Source of the DNA: Runella aurantiaca
Lineage (GTDB): Bacteria; Bacteroidota; Bacteroidia; Cytophagales; Spirosomataceae
Assembly: GCF_003339505.1 (NCBI RefSeq)
Contig: NZ_QPIW01000013.1
Coordinates: forward strand, 1-64,000
Reading direction: 5' to 3'
DNA length: 64,000 nt
In this document: piece after piece, positions 34,874 to 42,738 of the stretch
Layout: every line of letters starts with the position of its first letter
Position numbering within the stretch: position 1 is the stretch's first letter
Notes under the pieces: generated by a model
Seen by the model: the letters and a program-made list of their open reading frames with translations, nothing else
Told to the model about the DNA's origin: nothing
Databases searched by the model: none
Program-made: the position numbers and the translations under genes

Positions 34874-34999
34874 ATTTGTCGCAGACCAATAACACACGGA
34901 TAAAACGGATGTTCTAACACGGATAAAATCCGTAAAAACCCGTGTTTCTAAAGGAATCAGTGTCATCCGTGTGCTATTATTCAGAACTTGCGACAAATT
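34874..34999. repeat. 126-bp palindromic element with nested inverted repeats
   Basis: The outer arms ATTTGTCGCA and TGCGACAAAT are perfect, and inner arms AATAACACACGGAT / ATCCGTGTGCTATT have one mismatch. Between them ACACGGAT/ATCCGT-type units recur (ACGGATAAAACGGAT, ACACGGATAAAATCCGT). It fills the divergent gap between the GH13 gene and the glycosyltransferase and looks like a MITE-like or dispersed palindromic repeat. It has no coding capacity. Confidence 0.65.
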
Positions 35000-35062
35000 T
35001 TTTATAAGTCCGAAAAATAGGTACTTTTTTCAAAAATACGGGGATTCACCCATATTTGCAAC

Positions 35063-36187
35063 ATGCACAAACCAATCCCACGTCCGCGAATTTTATTGCT
35101 CAGTACGGTTCATACGGCCACAGATCCGCGCATTTCGGGGAAAATTGCTCCAAGCTTATCCGCTCATTTTGACCTTTTTGTTGCCTTAGCTGTTGACCAA
35201 AACAGCCAAAGAAAATCTCCGACCAACCAACGTTTTATTGGTCTGCCGTACTTCCGTCAGCTCCTTTGGCGCGTGTTGTTTGTTCACCCCATTGTTCTGC
35301 TGAAGTTCCTGTTTATCAGGCCGCAAATTGTCCACCTTTTCGTGGCCGAATTGCTGCCGTTGGCTTTTTTGTTTCGGTGGTTGGGGGCTGAAGTAGTGTA
35401 TGAAGTTCAGGAGAATTTGTACAAAAAATTCCCTCTCAAATCGTACAATCGAGGCTGGTTTTTCGAGCGTTTTTTTCGGTATTTCGACCACCAAGCGCGG
35501 CATGTATTCAAGTTTATTTTTACCGAAGATGCCTATTTGAATGAATATCAAAACCTTAGGAAGCCCCACGCCATTGTTCACAATTTTGCGTCTTCCGAAT
35601 GGCTTTCGTGGCCTTTTCCCACGCCAGATGTGCAACAACCCACCTTTTTTTACGCAGGAGTCATCAGTTTTGACCGGGCGTTTGATACTATGTTGAGTGC
35701 TTTGGTCATTGTAAAACGGCAGCATCCGAGCGTACGGCTGCATCTTTTTGGCCACCTGCGCATTGCACAAAAATCCTTGGAGGAGCGAAGCGACTACCGA
35801 GCGGTAAAGGAGCAGTTGATTTTTCACGGATACGCCCCGCAGGAAGAAGCGTTTTTGTATGCCCAAAAAGCTCTTGCGGGCATTGCTCTGCTCAAACCCG
35901 TCGGCGACTATGCCGATTCTTACCCCACCAAAATGTTTGATTACATGGCCTTGGGTTTGCCCGTTATCACGTCCGACTTGCCTTTATTGAAGGCGGTTAT
36001 TGAGCCAAATCAATGTGGTTTTTGCGTCTCTCCCTACGACGCAGAAGCATTGGCCGCCGTGATGCTATCGTGCATTGATAACCCTAAAACGCTACAAGCT
36101 ATGGGAATAAATGGCCGTAAAGCCGTTAAAGCAACGTACAACTGGGAAAACGAAGCAAAAAAGTTACAGGAATTATACAAGCAGTAA
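35063..36187 (+). CDS. Glycosyltransferase, GT4-like (GT-B fold)
   Basis: A 374-residue cytosolic glycosyltransferase. The N-terminal Rossmann half starts RILLLSTVHTATDPRISGKI. The C-terminal half has the usual donor-binding layout: FYAGVISFDRAFDTML, LHLFGHLR, and the E-x7-E-like region SYPTKMFDYMALGLPVITSD, then NWENEAKKL. The pattern fits family 4-type transferases of surface polysaccharide synthesis. The acceptor is unknown. It is monocistronic, divergent from the GH13 gene and convergent with the oxidase subunit III-like gene. Confidence 0.88.
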   Translation: MHKPIPRPRILLLSTVHTATDPRISGKIAPSLSAHFDLFVALAVDQNSQRKSPTNQRFIGLPYFRQLLWRVLFVHPIVLLKFLFIRPQIVHLFVAELLPLAFLFRWLGAEVVYEVQENLYKKFPLKSYNRGWFFERFFRYFDHQARHVFKFIFTEDAYLNEYQNLRKPHAIVHNFASSEWLSWPFPTPDVQQPTFFYAGVISFDRAFDTMLSALVIVKRQHPSVRLHLFGHLRIAQKSLEERSDYRAVKEQLIFHGYAPQEEAFLYAQKALAGIALLKPVGDYADSYPTKMFDYMALGLPVITSDLPLLKAVIEPNQCGFCVSPYDAEALAAVMLSCIDNPKTLQAMGINGRKAVKATYNWENEAKKLQELYKQ

Positions 36188-36215
36188 AGGCCAGCCAAAC
36201 TGTCGCCATCGTTCA

Positions 36216-36830
36216 TCACAGCCCGTGGTGATACAGCAAAAAGCCGTACAAATACAGCCAAAGCACATCTACAAAATGCCAATAGATAGTGATGAGCTTG
36301 ATTTTGAGTTGGTTGGGTGGATTAACGCTAAAAACGAAAGCATCGACGTAGGCACTATTTTTGAGCGACTGATATACGGCCCAACTCAGTACGCCAATGC
36401 CAATCAAGATATGAAAAATGTGCAATCCAGAGAACAAATAAATGAACCCTGCCGAGGGGTTATTGAGGGTAGAAATACCCGCATTGATGAGTTGATACCA
36501 TCCCAAAAACTGAAGAATCACAAAAAGAATTCCTAAAAAAAGCGTGGCAGCAATGTATCTTCTAAACTCAGGATAACGATCGGTGCGCAGACTGTGATTG
36601 GCCAAATGCAGCGTGAGGCTACTGACCAAAATGGCAACCGTACTGACCCAAAAAAGGCCCGGGAGCGGCACATCTGTCCAGTATACACCCGCCGATTTGC
36701 GCATGATGTAGACCGACAACAGAATCGTAAAAATCAGAATACTCCCCCCGATGCCCAACCAAAGCATAAAATTGAACGGCTCCCGCCGTTTAGTAAAGCG
36801 ATTTTCTTTTACGATTGAAGCCTTCCCCAT
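36216..36830 (-). CDS. Cytochrome c oxidase subunit III-like protein
   Basis: A 204-residue membrane protein with five predicted helices, matching the short form of heme-copper oxidase subunit III. Typical segments are FWVSTVAILVSSLTLHLANHS, FSGLHIFHILIGIGVLSW and ITIYWHFVDVLWLYLYGFLL (ending in the W-H-F-V-D-x-x-W motif). No other oxidase subunit is nearby, so it is an orphan copy that may serve a complex encoded elsewhere. ATG 36830 (MGKASIV) is preferred over an upstream TTG. It lies 24 bp downstream of ispE on the same strand and is probably co-transcribed with it. Confidence 0.9.
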   Translation of the reverse strand: MGKASIVKENRFTKRREPFNFMLWLGIGGSILIFTILLSVYIMRKSAGVYWTDVPLPGLFWVSTVAILVSSLTLHLANHSLRTDRYPEFRRYIAATLFLGILFVILQFLGWYQLINAGISTLNNPSAGFIYLFSGLHIFHILIGIGVLSWAVYQSLKNSAYVDAFVFSVNPPNQLKIKLITIYWHFVDVLWLYLYGFLLYHHGL

Positions 36831-36854
36831 GATGCCTACGTCCAAACGGCTGAT

Positions 36855-37667
36855 TTACGATGTTAACTCTCCTTGCCAAACGGTGTAGTGTGGCAAAATG
36901 TTCTGAAAATTGACCTCTTTCTCGAAAATTCCGTAAATTGTTGAACCCGACCCCGTCATAGAGGCGTACTCCGCGCCCTGCTCGTACATAAGGGCCTTCA
37001 GCTCAGACAAAATCGGATATTTCTGAAATAGCCCTTTTTCAAAATCATTCTGTACACAATGACGCCATTCCGACAGCGGGCGTTGCAAAGCTTCCAGCAA
37101 ATTTACCGAGGGCGCCTGAGGCATGACCCCAGCATAGGCTTCGGCCGTTGAAATATGAAGATTGGGATAGACCAAAACGATGTATTTCCCTTTGAGGGAT
37201 AAAGAAATATCGGCAAATTGGTCGCCTTTTTCGTAGCAATAAACGGGTTTGTTTTGGATAAAAAAGGCGCAATCGCTACCCAATTTACGCGCATAGTTTT
37301 CCAAAGCCTCCGTTGGGAGTTGGAGGTTATAGACTTGATTTAACAACGTAAGTGTAAACGCGGCATCGGCAGAACCACCGCCCATCCCCGCACCAATTGG
37401 AACAATTTTTAGAAGATGCATGTCCAAAGGCGGCAGTGCAAAATCATTTTTGAGCAATTCGTACGCCTTCACGCACAGGTTCTTGGCGGGGTCGCCGGGA
37501 ATGTCAATCCCCGACGATGAAAAGCTGAATTCGTTGGCGGGAATTACCTCCAATACATCGCTCCAACCCACAGGATAAAAACAAGATTCGAGATTATGAA
37601 AACCGTCGGGGCGTTTTTCGGTGATGTGCAGGCCAATGTTGATTTTGGCGTTGGGAAATGTAATCAT
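36855..37667 (-). CDS. ispE: 4-diphosphocytidyl-2-C-methyl-D-erythritol kinase
   Basis: A 270-residue GHMP kinase of the non-mevalonate isoprenoid pathway, phosphorylating CDP-ME. It opens MITFPNAKINIGL with the substrate-contacting Lys8. The glycine-rich ATP loop PIGAGMGGGSADAA lies at about 90-103. Asp132 in LGSDCAFF matches the catalytic Asp of E. coli IspE, and TGSGSTIYG is the third GHMP motif. The ATG of MITFPN is chosen for alignment with the family. The short gap upstream has G+A-rich near-repeats (GGGGCGAGAAGTGAGGAGCG). Confidence 0.95.
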   Translation of the reverse strand: MITFPNAKINIGLHITEKRPDGFHNLESCFYPVGWSDVLEVIPANEFSFSSSGIDIPGDPAKNLCVKAYELLKNDFALPPLDMHLLKIVPIGAGMGGGSADAAFTLTLLNQVYNLQLPTEALENYARKLGSDCAFFIQNKPVYCYEKGDQFADISLSLKGKYIVLVYPNLHISTAEAYAGVMPQAPSVNLLEALQRPLSEWRHCVQNDFEKGLFQKYPILSELKALMYEQGAEYASMTGSGSTIYGIFEKEVNFQNILPHYTVWQGELTS

Positions 37668-37737
37668 TAGAAAAAGTAGTGAGGGGCGAGAAGTGAGGAG
37701 CGAGAAGTGAATCTGGCTACTCACTCCTCGCCTCTAC

Positions 37738-39642
37738 TTAATACAGCATCCGAAACTTTATGGTTTCTTCCATGTCTTTGATTTCTTGCACAAAACCGTC
37801 AACGTAGCTGCGCTCTACATCCATGATAACGTAACCGATTTGGTCGTTGGTTTTAAGGTATTGCCCCGTAATATTGACATTGTAGCGGGCAAAAATATTG
37901 TTTAGTTTGGCCAATATCCCTGGTACATTGCGGTGTACGTGCAACAGGCGGTGAGAACCTTTCAGCAACGGCAATTGCACTTCCGGCACGTTGACGCTCC
38001 CCGTGGTGCTACCGTTGTTTACGTATTCCAACAGGCGCTCTGGCACATAATGACCAATGCCCTCTTGTGCCTCTTCGGTGCTGCCGCCGATGTGCGGCGT
38101 TAGAATGACGTTGGGCAGGCCACGCAACTCGCTTTCAAAGGCTTCATTGTTGGTTTTAGGCTCATACGGAAACACATCTAAGCCCGCTCCGCTTACTTTT
38201 CCGCTTTTGAGAGCTTCTACCAAGGCTTCCACATCCACTACGTGACCGCGTGCTAAATTCAGAAATACTACGCCATCTTTCATGAGTCCGAATTCGCGTT
38301 TGCCAATCACATTTTTATTGTCTTTGCGACCGTCGATGTGCAGGCTCAGCACGTCGGCCACCTGCAACAGTTCGTCCAATGACCTGAGTTTCTTGGCGTT
38401 GCCGATGGGCATTTTATCCACTACATCGTAGAAATACACTTCCATCCCCAAAGCCTCACCAATCACCGACAGCTGCGTACCGATGTGCCCGTAGCCCACA
38501 AGGCCCAGCTTTTTGCCTCGTACTTCAAAGCTATTATTGGCTGATTTATCCCATTTTCCAGCGTGCATTCCCACACTTTTGGGGAATACGTTCCGAATCA
38601 ACATAATCATTTCACCCACGGCAAGCTCTACCACCGAGCGGGTATTACTATAAGGTGCGTTGAATACCGCAATCCCTTTTTCGGTCGCGGTTTTCAAGTC
38701 TATTTGGTTGGTCCCGATACAAAACGCACCGATTGCAATCAGACGCGGGGCATTTTCAAGCACCCGACGGGTCACCATGGTTTTGGAGCGAATTCCTAAG
38801 ATGGTTACGTCTTTGATTTTCTCAATCAATTCGTCTTCGTCCAGCGCCCCTTTTACAAACTCAACGTTAAACCCTTCACCTTCAAATGCTTCACGGGCTA
38901 CAGGGTGAACATTTTCGAGCAATAAAATCTTAATCCGGCTTTTGGGATAGGATTGTGAACGCGGAAGGTTGTTCAAAAACAAGAACTCATCCAACGACGG
39001 CACAATGTGGTCGGCTACTTTGGTCACTTTCTCCCGTTCAACATTTTCTGTAAACGCATAAAAACGGCTGGCCAAACCCGACTCACGGAGCTCATAGTCG
39101 GTATAACCATCACCGATAACACACACCTCGCCTTCAAGGTTGAGGGATTGGAGCAGCTTTACTTTTCCTTTGTCGGAAGAAAGCACATTGTCATTATCGA
39201 CCCCGATGATGTTGTCCTCGGCATCAAAACGAAATGTATTGGCGTATACATTTTCTTCTTTGATTCCCAACTCAGTCACAATCGGCACAATAAATTCCTT
39301 AAACCCGCTCGACAGAATCAAAATGCTGTCGGCATAGTCGTGCAAAAAAGCCTGATTCCGTAGGAAGGAATCGGATATTTTGGTACGTAAAAAATCGATT
39401 AAAACATCAATGTGCGAACGATTAGCCTGTAAAAGTTCGATACGACGGCGCAGCCCTTCGGCAAATGACATATCGCCATTCATGGCCGTTTCGGTCAGTT
39501 CGCGAATCTGTTGTACCACTTTTTCGCGGTTGGGATTGCCGGCAAGAGCAATGTTGGCCAATTCGTCCAAGCCTTCGACCTGCGTAAAGGTGCTGTCAAA
39601 GTCAATGACGTAATAGGTTTGTTCGAGCGTGTTGGTAAGCAT
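37738..39642 (-). CDS. serA: SerB-SerA fusion: HAD phosphatase plus phosphoglycerate dehydrogenase
   Basis: A 634-residue fusion of two serine-biosynthesis enzymes. Residues 1 to about 225 are a HAD-IB phosphatase like SerB: DFDSTFT with Asp14 and Asp16, ILILSSGFKEF, and the metal-binding VIGDGYTDYEL. Residues from about 234 are D-3-phosphoglycerate dehydrogenase: ILGIRSKT with the catalytic Arg, NAD-binding LVGYGHIGTQL, LARGHVVD, and TPHIGGSTEEAQ with the catalytic His. A C-terminal ACT domain (HRNVPGILAKLNNIFARYNVNI) suggests serine feedback control. The fusion joins steps 1 and 3; step 2 (SerC) is not in this window. The start MLTNTLEQTYYVIDFD is preferred to an in-frame start 51 bp upstream. 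Confidence 0.92.
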   Translation of the reverse strand: MLTNTLEQTYYVIDFDSTFTQVEGLDELANIALAGNPNREKVVQQIRELTETAMNGDMSFAEGLRRRIELLQANRSHIDVLIDFLRTKISDSFLRNQAFLHDYADSILILSSGFKEFIVPIVTELGIKEENVYANTFRFDAEDNIIGVDNDNVLSSDKGKVKLLQSLNLEGEVCVIGDGYTDYELRESGLASRFYAFTENVEREKVTKVADHIVPSLDEFLFLNNLPRSQSYPKSRIKILLLENVHPVAREAFEGEGFNVEFVKGALDEDELIEKIKDVTILGIRSKTMVTRRVLENAPRLIAIGAFCIGTNQIDLKTATEKGIAVFNAPYSNTRSVVELAVGEMIMLIRNVFPKSVGMHAGKWDKSANNSFEVRGKKLGLVGYGHIGTQLSVIGEALGMEVYFYDVVDKMPIGNAKKLRSLDELLQVADVLSLHIDGRKDNKNVIGKREFGLMKDGVVFLNLARGHVVDVEALVEALKSGKVSGAGLDVFPYEPKTNNEAFESELRGLPNVILTPHIGGSTEEAQEGIGHYVPERLLEYVNNGSTTGSVNVPEVQLPLLKGSHRLLHVHRNVPGILAKLNNIFARYNVNITGQYLKTNDQIGYVIMDVERSYVDGFVQEIKDMEETIKFRMLY

Positions 39643-39907
39643 TGAGCGGTCTTTTATATGTTTATCGGTGGGGTGCTGCGGACGATTGTCCAATCAGCGT
39701 GCAAATTTACCGTTCCTTTTTGTCATTTTTGCAGAGTTATATGAAGTTTCGATATTTATCCATTCCCTCAAATCTATAAAACCTCCAAAATAGGCAAAAA
39801 AGCATCCTTTTAACCCTATACTTTAGCGGGTGGAATAATGCTTTCTTGCTGCTTTTGGAAACTTTTAGGGCGTAAGTGTCCCAGATTTGATAAAAAAAGA
39901 ATTGTAA

Positions 39908-41122
39908 ATGAAAATCCTGCACACCGCCGATTGGCATTTGGGAAAACAACTCCATAAATATAGTCTCGAAGAAGACCACCGCTTATTTTTGGATTGGCTG
40001 GCCCTCACCATTCAGGAGCGTTTGATTGACGTTTTGCTTATCTCAGGCGATGTTTTTGATACCACCAATCCCTCCAATCAGGCGTTGGCGCAATACTACG
40101 GTTTTTTAAAAAAATTAATCGGTTCAGGCTGTCAGGTGGTAGTAACGGGTGGCAATCATGATTCTCCTGGCGTGCTCAATGCCCCGCGCGAACTGCTTAA
40201 ATTTTTGGATATTAAGGTAGTGGGGAACGCCCTCGAATCCATTGAGGATGAATTACTTCACCTAACCACCCCACGCGGCGAAATCGTGGTGGCGGCGGTG
40301 CCCTACCTACGAGAAGCTGACTTGCGAAAGTCCGTTTCGGGGGAAGGCTACGAAAACCGACTCGCGGCCCTTCGACAGGGTATTCGGGGGCATTATGAGC
40401 AACTTGCCGATTTGAAATCCTCCCAATTTTCTGATTTGCCTTCCATTGCCATGGGGCATTTATTTGTCAACGGTGCCTCCACATCCGAAAGCGAACGCGA
40501 CATTCACGTGGTGGGCGGTGAGGCCGCTTTTTCAGCCGAATTTTTTCCATCGGGGTTTGACTACATTGCGCTTGGCCATATCCATAAACCCCAACGCATC
40601 AGCAATTCTGATTTTATTCGGTATTCTGGTTCTCCCATTCCGCTCAGTTTCAGCGAGCGCGACGACCGTAAATACGTTTTGGAATTGACCATTGACAACA
40701 CAAAAATCACGTCGGTGGAGGCCCTTCCCGTGCCCGCTTATCGAGAATTACGTTGCTTTACGGGCAGCCTCGACGAAGTAGAAGCGGGCCTGAAAGCCTA
40801 CGTTTTTACAAATCCGCTACCTTCTTACGTAGAAGTACACGTCACAGAGCCCTTTGCCGACCCTCACAAAGAGATGTATTTCAACGAGTTGCTGCGCGAA
40901 TTTAGCAATGTTCCCTTCCAAATTATCAAACCTAGGTTATCCTTTACCAACCGAACCAAAGGGGCCGATGAGCTTTTCATAACGGGCACTTCCATCCAAG
41001 ATTTAACCCCACGCGACGTGTTTAACCAACGGCTGTTGTCCGAAAACCTTGACGAAGAAACCCGTTTACTTTTACAGGAGGCGTTTGAAGAATTGTGGCG
41101 TGATGTATCAGAAGCGCAATAA
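39908..41122 (+). CDS. sbcD: Exonuclease subunit SbcD
   Basis: A 404-residue metallophosphoesterase nuclease subunit of the SbcCD (Mre11-Rad50-like) complex, which cleaves DNA hairpins and processes double-strand ends. All phosphoesterase motifs are present: ILHTADWHLGK, LISGDVFDTTNPS, VVVTGGNHDSPG, MGHLFVNG and YIALGHIHKPQ. The C-terminal capping domain follows. The length is in the family range. It is the first gene of a three-gene run in which a membrane glycosyltransferase-like gene lies between sbcD and sbcC. Confidence 0.96.
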   Translation: MKILHTADWHLGKQLHKYSLEEDHRLFLDWLALTIQERLIDVLLISGDVFDTTNPSNQALAQYYGFLKKLIGSGCQVVVTGGNHDSPGVLNAPRELLKFLDIKVVGNALESIEDELLHLTTPRGEIVVAAVPYLREADLRKSVSGEGYENRLAALRQGIRGHYEQLADLKSSQFSDLPSIAMGHLFVNGASTSESERDIHVVGGEAAFSAEFFPSGFDYIALGHIHKPQRISNSDFIRYSGSPIPLSFSERDDRKYVLELTIDNTKITSVEALPVPAYRELRCFTGSLDEVEAGLKAYVFTNPLPSYVEVHVTEPFADPHKEMYFNELLREFSNVPFQIIKPRLSFTNRTKGADELFITGTSIQDLTPRDVFNQRLLSENLDEETRLLLQEAFEELWRDVSEAQ

Positions 41123-41155
41123 TTTTCCATTATTTTCATTTAAAAATACGCCCTA

Positions 41156-42712
41156 ATGCCCAACGATGATGTAACGCCCATTCCATCAAAAACTTCGTCT
41201 GGTTTAGAGTGGGGAATCTTTCTGCTCTATTCATTTCTCATCATTTTAGGCGTGTCTCACCACGAAATGTGGCGCGACGAACTACAGCTTTGGAATATTT
41301 TATCGAACTCGGGCAGTTTGGCCGCGTTGGTTCACAATGCCGCTTATGAAGGACACCCGTTGTTGTGGCATACTATCCTCTGGCCTATCAATAAAATTTC
41401 TATTGAACCCCATTGGATGCAGCTCATCCACACTGCATTTGTTTTAGGAACGGCCTATTTAATGGTTTTCAAGAGTCCGTTTAAGACGTTTGAAAAAATC
41501 CTCATCCTGCTGAGTTATCCACTGTTATTTGAATTTGGGTTGATTAGTCGCAACTACATCTTGGCTGTTTTTCTAATTTTTCTCATTGCCATTTACTGGA
41601 GGAGCTTTTCGCAAAATCTCCTGATTATTTGCTTTTTATTGGCTTTACTGTTCAACACAAATGCTTATGCGTTCGTATTTGCCTGTGCGGTCAGCGCGGG
41701 AGCGATGCTTTTTTATGTATCAGAAAAAGGCCTTCGTTACGGAGATTCTAACCTTTGGATTGGCTCTTTGCTCATTATCATCGGCGCGTTGATCAGTATC
41801 ATCACGATTATTCCCCCAAAAGACGCGTCGGCTGAAGCAGGATTTGTCCTGAATTTTGACCCGCAACGCATCGGTTTTGTGTTAAAGAATGTGTATAAAG
41901 GCACGTTTTCTTTTCCCGAAATAGCTCATTTTCACTTTTGGAACACGTTTTTCCGAGAAAATAAATACCGCATGGCGAGCCTTGGCATGGCAGCATGGCT
42001 AGGGCTGTGGTGGCACTTACGAAAAGACCGACCCGTGCTCCTACTTTCAGGGTTGATATTTACAGCATTGGGCGGTTTTATCTACCTGAGCGCCTACGTG
42101 GGCAGTGTTAGGCACTATCAAATATATACCATCAGTATATTATTTTGCTTTTGGATATTTTTGGACCGCAAAAAAAATCACGTCCCAGCAAGCACCTCTA
42201 CTCCATACACACGATTTGCATTTTTAGCCATTCTGTGTGGACAGGCAATAGCGGGTCTATTCGCCTATTCTAAAGACCTTACCTACCGTTTTTCCAACGC
42301 CAAAGCCGCCGCCTCTTTTCTTAAAACCAACTACGCCAGCACTCCTTATCTGTTGGTGGGCAATTATCATTATCTCAATACCCCCGTGGCTGGCTATTTA
42401 GGACAAAAGATATTTTCGTTGGATATTTTACAAAACACCTCATATTCCGTTTGGCGAACCGACTTATGGAACCCCTCGGTTTATGGCATGAACGATTCAA
42501 CTTTACTGAAGCGGGCCGCACAAGTGGCAAACGCACAAAAGAATAAAAAAATAGTCTGGCTATGCGAGTACAATTCACCCGTGGCTTACACGGAAGGTCA
42601 CCTCAAATCTGTAAGTTTGCAAGGGAAAAATTACCAATTTGTGTGCGTGAAAGTTTTCAACGAATCAATCGTTCATGACGAAAACTATTATATCTACGAG
42701 TTGAAAAGGTAA
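41156..42712 (+). CDS. Polytopic membrane glycosyltransferase-like protein (GT-C type)
   Basis: A 518-residue membrane protein with about eleven helices. The first periplasmic loop has the acidic motif of GT-C/PMT-like transferases (HHEMWRDELQLW, with the Asp-Glu pair) followed by AAYEGHPLLWHTILWP. A C-terminal soluble part (from about 385) would lie outside. The family transfers sugars from lipid carriers; no substrate can be assigned. It sits 33 bp after sbcD and 26 bp before sbcC, so the three genes look co-transcribed although the usual order has sbcC directly after sbcD. Codon use resembles its neighbours. Confidence 0.78.
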   Translation: MPNDDVTPIPSKTSSGLEWGIFLLYSFLIILGVSHHEMWRDELQLWNILSNSGSLAALVHNAAYEGHPLLWHTILWPINKISIEPHWMQLIHTAFVLGTAYLMVFKSPFKTFEKILILLSYPLLFEFGLISRNYILAVFLIFLIAIYWRSFSQNLLIICFLLALLFNTNAYAFVFACAVSAGAMLFYVSEKGLRYGDSNLWIGSLLIIIGALISIITIIPPKDASAEAGFVLNFDPQRIGFVLKNVYKGTFSFPEIAHFHFWNTFFRENKYRMASLGMAAWLGLWWHLRKDRPVLLLSGLIFTALGGFIYLSAYVGSVRHYQIYTISILFCFWIFLDRKKNHVPASTSTPYTRFAFLAILCGQAIAGLFAYSKDLTYRFSNAKAAASFLKTNYASTPYLLVGNYHYLNTPVAGYLGQKIFSLDILQNTSYSVWRTDLWNPSVYGMNDSTLLKRAAQVANAQKNKKIVWLCEYNSPVAYTEGHLKSVSLQGKNYQFVCVKVFNESIVHDENYYIYELKR

Positions 42713-42738
42713 AATCCCGCAAAAAATATTCGCCTTAA

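Noticed and set aside
34874-34999. Insertion-sequence ends
   Set aside because: The arms are inverted and nested, but there is no transposase, no target duplication that I can see, and only 126 bp of sequence. A dispersed palindrome fits better.
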